A stretch of DNA of 64,000 bases from Izhakiella capsodis (GTDB lineage: Bacteria; Pseudomonadota; Gammaproteobacteria; Enterobacterales; Enterobacteriaceae), in NCBI RefSeq assembly GCF_900115045.1, contig NZ_FOVC01000002.1, positions 124,001 through 188,000 on the forward strand, written 5' to 3'. The notes under the pieces are model-generated. The model made no database searches. It saw only the letters and a program-made list of their open reading frames with translations, and was not told where the DNA came from. Positions 28,238 through 36,840 of this stretch are shown in pieces; positions within the stretch are counted from its first letter, which is position 1, and every line of letters begins with the position of its first letter. The position numbers were made by a program, and so were the translations under genes.

Positions 28238-29698
28238 CTACTTATCCTGATGGCATGGTGGTTTTTTATGTCCAATAAGGCCGAATACAGCAACCAGCAT
28301 CGCAATCAGCGCCACCAGCGCCAGCGTCCATATTCCCATGTGTGAAAAGAAACGCTGATAACCGAGCATCGCGCTTTGATTGGGCTGAGGCTCAGTGGCA
28401 TTCATTGCCACCACGCCAGCCAGCCAGTTGGCTAGCGCACCGGTTACCAGCATATAAATGCCAGTCAGGACCCCGGTAACACCCGGCATGTCCAGTCTGG
28501 TGATGCGTGCCATCGCGATCGGATCGATAAACAGTTCGCTGACGCCCATCACCGACAGTCCGATGATCATTATACTCATCGACGCCTGCCCTGGTGCGTG
28601 AGCACTACGGGCGTTAAAAGCCAGCAACATAAATCCACAGCCCATCAGCAGCAGACCGAAAATGAATTTTATCCATAAGACGGGGCCATTACTTTGCGGT
28701 CTGGCAGATCGTGAAAGCCAACCGAGTAGCGCACCGGCGGTGATGATAGCGATGGCGTTCACCGACTGAAACAGTGCTGTTGGGATTTCAATACCTGAAC
28801 AGCGACGATTAACGAAGTGATCGATAAACAGGCTGATTGAGCTTCCGCCTTGCTGTGCCATCACCCAGAACAGCATCCCGACTGCCATCAGCGCAACGAT
28901 TTGCCACAGAGCGCGACGGTGTTCGGGGGCAGCCAGCATCATTTTGACGATCAGAAAAGCGGCGACGAGGCTGACGGGCAGTAACAGATAGCCGGTCAGA
29001 TGGTATTTCAGCAGGATAACGAAAAAAAAAGGCGCGACAAGTAAGGTCAACACCAGCCATATCCAGCTTGGGAGGACAACATTGATCGCGCGTAATGCTT
29101 TTTTATTTACACCGGCGGTATGGATGAAATGACGCTGCCCGGTTAAAAAGATCAGCAAGCCAATCGCCATGCCGATACCTGCCAGGGTAAAGCCAAGGTG
29201 CCAGCCATAGCGTTGAGCAACAAGGCCACAAGCAATGGGGGAAATAACCGACCCCAGGTTACCCGCCGCGTACATCAGTGAAAAACCACCGTCCCGTCGG
29301 CTATCCTCGGGTTTATAAAGTTCACCCAGCAGACAGCTGATATTGGATTTGAACAAGCCATATCCGCAAATAATAATAGCCAGTGCGAAATAAAGACCGG
29401 ACAGTGAGTCGGGTACGCAACCGAGCACGAAATGACCAAGCGTCATCATCAGTGCGCCGCAGATGACCGCTATACGGTTGCCGAGGAAGCGGTCTGCCAG
29501 CCAGCCGCCAAAAATAGGGGTGACATAGACCAGTGAAGCGTAAGCGCTGAACAGGCTGATGGCATGGCTGTCATTAAAACCCATGCGGTGAGTCAGATAG
29601 AGAATGAGTAAGGCACGCATGCCGTAAAAGCTGAAGTATTCCCAGATTTGCAATCCCACGATGTAGTAAATCGCGGGAGGTTGTGAGGGTGTTTTCAT
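28238..29698 (-). CDS. dtpC: dipeptide/tripeptide:H+ symporter DtpC (YjdL)
   Basis: Proton-coupled oligopeptide transporter with lysine-dipeptide preference in E. coli. It has 486 residues and about 14 hydrophobic segments. It carries the atypical POT start LQIWEYFSFYGMRALLILY, which lacks the usual ExxER. GGWLADRFLGNR and the FKSNISCLLGELY block follow. It stands downstream of cadA exactly as in the E. coli cadC-cadB-cadA-dtpC locus. An intrinsic terminator lies directly before its ribosome-binding site (AGGAGCTCAC-ATG). Confidence 0.95.
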   Translation of the reverse strand: MKTPSQPPAIYYIVGLQIWEYFSFYGMRALLILYLTHRMGFNDSHAISLFSAYASLVYVTPIFGGWLADRFLGNRIAVICGALMMTLGHFVLGCVPDSLSGLYFALAIIICGYGLFKSNISCLLGELYKPEDSRRDGGFSLMYAAGNLGSVISPIACGLVAQRYGWHLGFTLAGIGMAIGLLIFLTGQRHFIHTAGVNKKALRAINVVLPSWIWLVLTLLVAPFFFVILLKYHLTGYLLLPVSLVAAFLIVKMMLAAPEHRRALWQIVALMAVGMLFWVMAQQGGSSISLFIDHFVNRRCSGIEIPTALFQSVNAIAIITAGALLGWLSRSARPQSNGPVLWIKFIFGLLLMGCGFMLLAFNARSAHAPGQASMSIMIIGLSVMGVSELFIDPIAMARITRLDMPGVTGVLTGIYMLVTGALANWLAGVVAMNATEPQPNQSAMLGYQRFFSHMGIWTLALVALIAMLVAVFGLIGHKKPPCHQDK

Positions 29699-29710
29699 GT
29701 GAGCTCCTGA

Positions 29711-29738
29711 TTAAAAAAGGGAGGCTGACACGCCTCCC
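29711..29738 (-). terminator. intrinsic terminator between cadA and dtpC
   Basis: A 7-bp GC-rich stem (GGGAGGC / GCCTCCC) with a six-base loop is followed on the minus strand by TTTTTTAA. It begins 21 bases after the cadA stop. It ends 12 bases before the dtpC start, so dtpC would be expressed only by read-through or from its own signal. Confidence 0.85.
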
Positions 29739-29759
29739 CTTTAACTGCTTCTGTTGTTA

Positions 29760-31898
29760 TTATTCGGCTTTCAGAACCTTAACGGTATAGCGGCCGTCTG
29801 GCTGACGGTAAGCGCCGTGAATATCGGTTTCAAAGCCTGGATAATGCGCACCAATTTCACAAAGCATTTGCAGGAATTCCAATACCGGGCGGCTTTCTTC
29901 GGTGATCATCTCTCCTGGCATTACCAGCGGAACACCCGGCGGGTACGGCAGGATCATGTTGGCATTGACCCGGCCGACCATCTCCTCCATGTACACTTCT
30001 TCAACCTCGCCATGCAGCTCTTTCTGGAACGCCTTGTAAGGGGTTTCGACCATTGCTGGCAGTACTTCGAACGCTTTGTACATCAGTTCTGGCAGATTAT
30101 GATGCTCGATCAGTTTGTGAATGCTTTGTGCCAGATCCTGAATACGCATGTTTTCATAAAATTCTGGCGCTTCGCTATACAGCGAAGGCAGCATATTTTT
30201 CACCCTCAGATTGAGGTCAAAAGCGCGTTTAAAATCAGTCAGGGCGCGCAGCAGGCTCAGGGCTTTGGTTTTATCAATGCCGATGCTGAACAAAAACAGC
30301 AGATTATAAGGGCCAGTTTTTTCAACAATGATGCCGTGCTGATCGAGGTATTTCGCGACGATGCTGGCGGGAATGCCAAATTCGTCCATCGTGCCGTTCT
30401 TCTTCATCCCCGGTGTCAGGATAGTCACTTTAATCGGGTCGAGATACATGTGCTCATTGTCGATATCCTTGAAGCCGTGCCATGCGCTGTCGGAGCGCAG
30501 TGACCAGCATTCAGCACCGTCAATGTGTTCGGGTTGCCACACGTCGAAGAACCAGCCTTCTGATTCACCTTTCAGGCGTTTAATCTCTTTACGGAAGCGA
30601 ATTGCGCGCTGAATTGAACCGTCGATTAAGCGTTTGCCGGCGTTGCCTTTCATCATGGCAGCGGCGGTTTCAGTAGAGGCCACAATGCCGTAATGCGGCG
30701 AGGTTGACGTGTGCATCATGTAGGCTTCGTTAAAGGTCTCTTCACAGAGATCACCTTTTACGTGGATCATTGAAGCCTGAGAAAACGCCGCCAACAGTTT
30801 ATGGGTAGACTGCGTTTCATAAATCACTTTGCCTTCAACACGATCACCGCTCATACCGCATTTCCCGGCATAGATTGGGTGGAAATTGGTATATGGCACC
30901 CAGGCTGAATCAAAGTGTATTGATTTAACGTCCAGGGTTTTTTTAATGTAATCGGTGTTGTACAGCAGGCCATCATAAGTCGAGTTGGTGATGACAGCAT
31001 GAACTGGCCAGGTGGCGTTTGGCGTCTGTTTTACCCGTTTGGCGATGGTTGCGTGTTGAAATTCGCTCTGCGGGATGCCGCCGAGAATGCCATAGGCGTT
31101 GCGGGTCGGGCGGAAATAAATTGGTGTCACATCGCTCATCATCATCAGATGCGTTAGCGATTTATGACAGTTACGATCAATAAGGATCGTGCTGCCAGCC
31201 GGAGCAGAGTACATCCCGACAATTTTGTTCGCCGTCGAGGTGCCGTTGGTCACCATATAGCTGTGTTCAGCATTAAATACACGGGCAATATACTCTTCTG
31301 CTTCTTTATGCGGCCCACTGTGATCGAGTAAAGATCCCAGTTCGGAAACGGAAATTGAGATATCCGACTTCATGGTGTTTGGACCGAAGAAATCATAAAA
31401 CAGGCTGCCTACCGGACTTTTCTGGAAGGCGGTGCCGCCCATATGTCCTGGCGTACAGAATGTATATTTTCCTTCACGAACATATTTGAATAATGCCTTA
31501 GTCAACGGCGGCAAAATTTTATCAATGTATTCGTCGGTATTTTGTTTTATTTTTGCTGCGATATCATTAGCCGCACCCAACGCATACTCAAAAAAACGTA
31601 CCTGCATACGCAGATCGTTAAGGCTAACGTCAAGGGTAGAGTGGCTGTTGGCAAAAGCATATTGCGGCATGTATTCATTCAGCGCGCTAATATCCTGGCA
31701 CAGTTCGAGATTATATTTATCCCAGTCGAAAATGACGCCGCACAGGCGGGCATTATTTTCGATAAGTTTAAGTAAATCTTCACGGTCGTTAGGATAAACA
31801 ATACGGAAGTCGAGGCGCTCAAGTGCATTATGCAGTTCACGAATGGGTTCTTCTTTGAAATAAACGCCCATGTGATTCATTATAGCGATAACATTCAT
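29760..31898 (-). CDS. cadA: inducible lysine decarboxylase CadA
   Basis: PLP-dependent decarboxylase that converts lysine to cadaverine and consumes a proton, giving acid-stress protection. It has 712 residues (715 in E. coli). The wing domain is N-terminal (MNVIAIMNHMGVYFKEEPIR). The PLP-binding core has the internal-aldimine Lys in TQSTHKLLAAFSQ (about residue 367). The C-terminal domain ends in DIHGAYRQPDGRYTV. The start at 31898 follows AGGAGAAT. A longer frame upstream has no family similarity. It is paired with cadB upstream and activated by CadC in the known system. Confidence 0.98.
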   Translation of the reverse strand: MNVIAIMNHMGVYFKEEPIRELHNALERLDFRIVYPNDREDLLKLIENNARLCGVIFDWDKYNLELCQDISALNEYMPQYAFANSHSTLDVSLNDLRMQVRFFEYALGAANDIAAKIKQNTDEYIDKILPPLTKALFKYVREGKYTFCTPGHMGGTAFQKSPVGSLFYDFFGPNTMKSDISISVSELGSLLDHSGPHKEAEEYIARVFNAEHSYMVTNGTSTANKIVGMYSAPAGSTILIDRNCHKSLTHLMMMSDVTPIYFRPTRNAYGILGGIPQSEFQHATIAKRVKQTPNATWPVHAVITNSTYDGLLYNTDYIKKTLDVKSIHFDSAWVPYTNFHPIYAGKCGMSGDRVEGKVIYETQSTHKLLAAFSQASMIHVKGDLCEETFNEAYMMHTSTSPHYGIVASTETAAAMMKGNAGKRLIDGSIQRAIRFRKEIKRLKGESEGWFFDVWQPEHIDGAECWSLRSDSAWHGFKDIDNEHMYLDPIKVTILTPGMKKNGTMDEFGIPASIVAKYLDQHGIIVEKTGPYNLLFLFSIGIDKTKALSLLRALTDFKRAFDLNLRVKNMLPSLYSEAPEFYENMRIQDLAQSIHKLIEHHNLPELMYKAFEVLPAMVETPYKAFQKELHGEVEEVYMEEMVGRVNANMILPYPPGVPLVMPGEMITEESRPVLEFLQMLCEIGAHYPGFETDIHGAYRQPDGRYTVKVLKAE

Positions 31899-31992
31899 AA
31901 TATTCTCCTGGCACAACGAACCCCTGCTGTTATCAGCAATGTATAAAACAGGGGCGATGAAATTAGGTTTATGACTAAAATCGATTAACGAC

Positions 31993-33327
31993 TTAAAGTG
32001 CGTCAGCCGTGGTGTTATCTTTTTCCTGCGCGGTTTTTCCCTGATGCATTTTGCGGCCATAGAACATCAGGATGATCAGGCTGACAATGAAGGTTCCTGA
32101 GAGCTCAAAAGAGCTGGCACCTGAAAGGGCAATAAAGCAGAAGCCACAGCCCAATACTGAGCACAGCAGGCTTACCAGATTACCGATATTGACGCCTTCA
32201 AAGCGAATCAGGTCAACGCAGGAGTAGAAATAAGGCAGCATGGTCAGCAATACCGCGATACCCGTTAATTCACCGAACAGATCCGAAGCTTTGCCGCTTT
32301 TGGAATTCATGATGGTGATCAGCGCCATCAGCACGGTCATTTTTACTGCTGCCAGCAGCAGGCCTTTTTTAGGCACGCCTTTATCATCCACTTCGCCGTA
32401 AATTTTCGGGAAGTTGCCATCGTTTGCCGCGCGGACGCCAGCCTGTCCTACCAGCATCATCCACGATCCGAGTGAAGTCAGGCAGGCGAAAGCCGTGAAT
32501 GCAGAAACAACCGGTGCGGCCCAGTGACCAAACATGGTGGAAGTGCTGTAGGCAAAAGGTGCGCCGGATGCAGCCATTTTTGCTGCTGGATACATTCCAC
32601 CGATTACCTGGGTGGCTGCGATATAAACAATCCCCGCCAGTCCGGTACCTAACATGGTTGCCAACGGCACGGTACGTTTCGGATTATTAACCAACCCAGT
32701 ACTGACTGCTGCTGATTCAACGCCGACGAAGGCCCACAGGCAGAGCAGAATACTCTTCACTACCGCATGATAATTGGTGGTGGTGGACGTGTTCCAGTTG
32801 CTGCTATAGGTGGTCAAATCAAACCAGTGCCAGCCTACAGTTGCGGTCAGAACCACAGGGATCAGTACCAGTACCAGACCGATGGTGGTCAGTCGGCTTA
32901 CCCAGCTGCCGCCCAGCATATTAACGAAGGTAAACAGCCAGACAATCACCACGCAAGCGATACCTGCTGGGAGCGGACTGTTTAATATCGGAAAGAAGGT
33001 GGACAGGTAAGATACGGCGGTAATGCCAATGGCCAGGTTCCCAATCCAGTTAGCGTGATAATAAAGAACGCCGGTCTGAAAACCAAAAGCAGGAGAGATC
33101 TCACCAGCATAGGCTATTGGGCCACCCTGTTGCGGATTTTTAGTCGCCAGCCTTGCATAAACATAAGCCAGTGACATTGCGCCAATCAGTGAGATAACCC
33201 AACCCCAGATAGATATTGTACCGATGCTGGCGAGATTTGCGGGTAATAAAGCTATCCCGCTCCCCATCATATTTCCGGCCACCAACCCGGTGCAGGCAAT
33301 AAGCCCAATTTTTTTAGCAGAACTCAT
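31993..33327 (-). CDS. cadB: cadaverine/lysine antiporter CadB
   Basis: Inner-membrane APC-superfamily exchanger that imports lysine and exports cadaverine. It has 444 residues, the same as E. coli, and about 12 membrane helices. Typical blocks include GLVAGNMMGSGIALLPANLA, IAYAGEISPAFGFQTG and CLWAFVGVESAAVSTG. The start follows GAGGAGAATTAC. It is the first gene of the cadBA unit. An imperfect 6-bp stem (CCCCTG/CAGGGG, 31922-31953) lies between cadB and cadA. Confidence 0.98.
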   Translation of the reverse strand: MSSAKKIGLIACTGLVAGNMMGSGIALLPANLASIGTISIWGWVISLIGAMSLAYVYARLATKNPQQGGPIAYAGEISPAFGFQTGVLYYHANWIGNLAIGITAVSYLSTFFPILNSPLPAGIACVVIVWLFTFVNMLGGSWVSRLTTIGLVLVLIPVVLTATVGWHWFDLTTYSSNWNTSTTTNYHAVVKSILLCLWAFVGVESAAVSTGLVNNPKRTVPLATMLGTGLAGIVYIAATQVIGGMYPAAKMAASGAPFAYSTSTMFGHWAAPVVSAFTAFACLTSLGSWMMLVGQAGVRAANDGNFPKIYGEVDDKGVPKKGLLLAAVKMTVLMALITIMNSKSGKASDLFGELTGIAVLLTMLPYFYSCVDLIRFEGVNIGNLVSLLCSVLGCGFCFIALSGASSFELSGTFIVSLIILMFYGRKMHQGKTAQEKDNTTADAL

Positions 33328-33687
33328 GTAATTCTCCTCAATATTTTTTTATGCGGCCAGATTTGCGCTTAATGATTCAGATCCGACCAGATGCGAGAAG
33401 AATAGAGATGGGCTTGAGGAAAGTCCTAAAGATAAAGTTAATTTAAGGGAATTAAGTTATAAACCTGTTTGTTGAGAAATTAAAGCAGCAGGTAAAGAGT
33501 AAATGTTTAGATCAAATAAAAGTAAACATTGAGCATATTCAATGAGATGCATTTATTTTGTAATGTTTTAACGTTGTTAATTTGATGTTGTTTTTGTTTA
33601 ATATAATTTAATTATTGATGTTTTTCCGATACATTTATTTAGCCAGCATCAGGCGGGCTGATTTATATTTGTCGGGTGTCATTACAC
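33328..33687 (-). promoter_or_regulatory. AT-rich control region of cadBA
   Basis: 360 bases without a gene between cadC and cadB, very AT-rich compared with the flanking genes. In E. coli the matching region holds the Pcad promoter with two CadC sites and is silenced by H-NS. The position and base composition fit. I did not identify individual CadC boxes. Confidence 0.5.
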
Positions 33688-35214
33688 TTATTTGATATTA
33701 AACCTCATTAAATAGGGTGCCACCTCTTGAATGGATGTCTGAAATACGCTGTTTTCAATCCAGTTGAGTGTGTCGGCGCCCGGACGCAAATTAAACCCGG
33801 TGAGATAAGCATCTGCGGCCTGCCGGTTATCCCCTTTCATTTCGTATACTTTGCCGAGCAGTACATAATTGAGCCATGACATTTCCTGCCCAATTCCCAG
33901 GTTAATCATTGCATAGGCATCATTGACCTTGCCGTGTTCCAGATAATCAATGGTCTTTATCTGATAATAAATGGCGCTGCCATTAATCTGCGGCATGGCG
34001 GTTACCTGATTGATTTCGCTTTGTAGCCCGTCATCACGGCTGTCATCACTGGGTTGCTGTGAATACCTTAGAGTGTCTACCAATGCCTTTTCCGCATAAG
34101 CCCAGGTATAATCCGGCCACTGTTTGATGATCCCAGCCAGAATATCACTGGCCTGAGAAAGTGAATCAGCATCACCCTTCAGTAATAGCTGATGAGCATC
34201 ATAAAAACGCGCCAGCGCCATGCCCTGTTTTGGCAGATAGGCATCCAGCATCTTTTGCATCTCTGTAGGCCAGGGTTGAGCCAGTGCCGTTGACAGGTTG
34301 TTGAGCAGATCTTTAAGAATTGATAGCTGATTGTCGTTGGTGATGAAATAGCGCTTGTCCAGCATCACGCTACTATCGCCATTGTCGATCAGTTTAACCG
34401 ACATGAAACATTGCTGAGAACGATAGTGGCGCTGATTAACAAACTCAATAGTCAGTGTCTTACCCGACGAGTCAGGCTCATTTACATTGTAGTTAGTTCT
34501 ATCGTGCACCATGAAGGTGGAGTACGTATTCAGTGAGGTGGTGATCAGATCGCCGATGCCGACGGCATAGGGATATTGCAGCGAGTGCTCATTGCAAGAG
34601 TCACCATTGAGCAGGCGGACATCAATGTCGCGCGGATTTAACATCAGCAGCGTTTTTACCTGCGGTGATCGGCCTGACATGCTGGAGAGAGCGACCAGGG
34701 TGACACAGCTTATCAGTGAAATAATAAACAGCAACCAGACTAAAATGGGCGTTATTTTTTTTTGCCTGCCGTTTGTCATAACCGGAAAAGTTGGCGTAGC
34801 AGTGGCGATGGACGCCACTGCTACGTGCACTGCTGGCTGCAGAGCATCGGTAGAGCCTGAAGAATCTGGCGCGCCGGGATTAGCTTCATCAGTACACCAG
34901 ATTACCGGTGCTACTAATTTATAGCCACGTTTAGGCACCGTAATAATGTATTCAACGTTATCTTCATCGCCATCTTTCAGCGACTTGCGAAGCTCCGAAA
35001 TGCTTTGCGTTACCACATGATTAGTGACGATGTTGCGCGTCCATACGCTGTCTATTAGCTCATCCCGGCTCAGCACTACATCAGGATGATGAGCAAAGAA
35101 AACCAGAAGGTCTATCAAGCGTGGTTCTAGCGTAACCACGCGATCAGGAAGAGTAATTTGGTTGACTGAAGGTGTCACCAGCCATTTACCAACACGCACA
35201 ACAGATTGCTGCAT
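33688..35214 (-). CDS. cadC: membrane-integrated transcriptional activator CadC
   Basis: One-component pH and lysine sensor that activates cadBA. It has 508 residues (512 in E. coli). An OmpR-type winged-helix DNA-binding domain is N-terminal (TLEPRLIDLLVFFAHHPDVV and TQSISELRKSLKDG, residues 1-105). A variable linker and a single membrane helix (about residues 153-175, LVWLLFIISLISCVTLVAL) follow. The periplasmic sensor retains two Cys (NGDSCNEHS and RSQQCFMS) that match the redox-sensitive pair of E. coli CadC. It lies upstream of cadBA and has the same orientation. Confidence 0.97.
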   Translation of the reverse strand: MQQSVVRVGKWLVTPSVNQITLPDRVVTLEPRLIDLLVFFAHHPDVVLSRDELIDSVWTRNIVTNHVVTQSISELRKSLKDGDEDNVEYIITVPKRGYKLVAPVIWCTDEANPGAPDSSGSTDALQPAVHVAVASIATATPTFPVMTNGRQKKITPILVWLLFIISLISCVTLVALSSMSGRSPQVKTLLMLNPRDIDVRLLNGDSCNEHSLQYPYAVGIGDLITTSLNTYSTFMVHDRTNYNVNEPDSSGKTLTIEFVNQRHYRSQQCFMSVKLIDNGDSSVMLDKRYFITNDNQLSILKDLLNNLSTALAQPWPTEMQKMLDAYLPKQGMALARFYDAHQLLLKGDADSLSQASDILAGIIKQWPDYTWAYAEKALVDTLRYSQQPSDDSRDDGLQSEINQVTAMPQINGSAIYYQIKTIDYLEHGKVNDAYAMINLGIGQEMSWLNYVLLGKVYEMKGDNRQAADAYLTGFNLRPGADTLNWIENSVFQTSIQEVAPYLMRFNIK

Positions 35215-36004
35215 TTTTATGAGAGCCTACGAAAAGCTGATTAGATAACAATATCAACGCAATCCGGAGTGATTTTTTTAACCCGATAGCGTTGATCTCG
35301 CTTATTCACATACCTTATGAGATTAGCCTTATAAAGTTTAAGCTTAAAAACCAAATTAGTCTTACATTTTTTATACAGATAATTCTTAGTAATTGGCTAA
35401 CTGTTAAGATATTCTCGCCAATGTAAGCCCGCACCTCCTTAGCCAATTTTATCTATGGCTATATTTTATCCATTCAAACTTAAAGGCCATAAGAGTTAAA
35501 TTTTACATTATTTAATCCGCTTTTAATATTTCCTGAGGGACAAGCTGGATAATGGTAAACCTCAGAGGTTGTTACTAAATAATATTACATTAGCGATCGC
35601 TGATGATGGCAGATATACCTTCATGACTATGATGTTAAGGATAATTAAATTATCTGCTCCTGCGACTGGGCTGCCAGAATAATGTTAATTGACAGACACT
35701 GCAATTGAGGCCCGCGTGAAGCGATCACGGTGTTTTCGTTACGGAAAGACTGTTAGCAACAGCCGTTGTGCTAAGAATATGACCGAGACTCTGGCGCCTT
35801 TACAACCGTGCCGACAGCGTCGTATAGCATTATAAGTTACCACTGAAAATGCGCGATAAATCACTAGAATTTTGCAGGTTGAGCAACAATAACATTAAAC
35901 AGATTACTGTTTTAGCACCTAAACCTGAGCTGGCGCACCAGAGCACAACATCGAAAATATTTATCTGTTTGCGGCACGTCTTTACTGGCGTGGTTAAGCT
36001 GCGT
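35215..36004. other. gene-free region upstream of cadC, probably decayed
   Basis: About 790 bases with no intact frame. The part next to cadC (35215-35520) is AT-rich and presumably contains the cadC promoter. The rest has scattered stops in all frames. I could not assign a family to it. Confidence 0.5.
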
Positions 36005-36707
36005 CGCATTTAGTCAGCGTGAGACAAAGTAAAACGCTTAGCGTTTGTACTACCGGTGGTTACAAATCCTCTGGCCTGAAAAAGCCTTACGGGAGTTATG
36101 AAGGGATCGATATCAGCATGGCGTAATCGTTAGCTGACAGCCTGGCTGCCAAAATAAAAAGGGTGCAGATCGATTGGAAAACCTTGATGGATTTTTTCAT
36201 AAGAAAAAATGCGACATCGCAATGGGCGGTATCTCCGTTACGCTGCAGTGCCAGCAGGCGTGGTTTGCTGAACGTCTGGATACTGATGAAAATATTTCGC
36301 GGGTGCGCTGTGCAGATAGAACTAACTATCAAACCATTGAGCAACGCAACCAACCGGTTGTCCGTCTGATTGAGCCTGCAGGGGGCACAAACGAAGCCTT
36401 TGTTCATTCTCCTTTGCCGCGAGCGTCTTTGTCGCTGTTTTATGACAATCTGAAGATTTTTCAGCAAATGGTGGATAACCGAGCGCATGTCATGTTCACC
36501 GATGCTTCTGGAGCGCAGTTCCAGATGAAGCACTACCCACAGCATTGCGGGCTAAATCCGCAAAAACCCCTGCAGTAAGGTGAAAAAGCTTACAAGCTGT
36601 CGCGTAATGATATTAGCTGGAAGTGGTATGTCGACCAGTGGTTGCATCTCAGTAAAGCGACCGGTAAATACCAAAGGATACTTAGTCAGTGGATTGCCAC
36701 GAACTAA
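36005..36707 (+). pseudogene. pseudogene of periplasmic cyclohexadienyl/arogenate dehydratase (PheC-like)
   Basis: A PheC-type protein, of the solute-binding-protein family 3 fold, is still readable. The segment LSVCTTGGYKSSG...PYGSYEGIDISMA is followed by an in-frame TAA. Next comes SLADSLAAKIKRVQIDWKTLM, with a frameshift near 36190. Then follow CDIAMGGISVTLQCQQAWF, RCADRTNYQTIEQRNQPVV, PAGGTNEAF and DNLKIFQQMVDNRAHVMFTD, then a TAA near 36576. GEKAYKLSRNDISWKWYVDQ through WLHLSKATGKYQRILSQWI ends at TAA 36705-36707. At least two stops and one frameshift make it non-functional. The true 5' end is not clear. PheC-type enzymes make phenylpyruvate or phenylalanine in the periplasm. Confidence 0.85.
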
Positions 36708-36840
36708 CCTGCTAATGGCTGGCCAGGCCAGACTGAGTCACATTGCGGGTTGTTTGTGACTAAGCGCGCGAGATGAGGTACTATCCTCGCCAAATCTGCC
36801 CGCGTTGCGTGATCAGCGTTCTGCCGAGGATAAAATAGTG

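Noticed and set aside
30361..31797. Long plus-strand frames opposite cadA
   Set aside because: They are antisense shadows of a fully conserved lysine decarboxylase gene and have no family features.
31899..32060. N-terminal extension of cadA
   Set aside because: The added 54 residues overlap the cadB end, lack similarity, and the internal ATG has an AGGAGAAT site and the exact CadA N-terminus.
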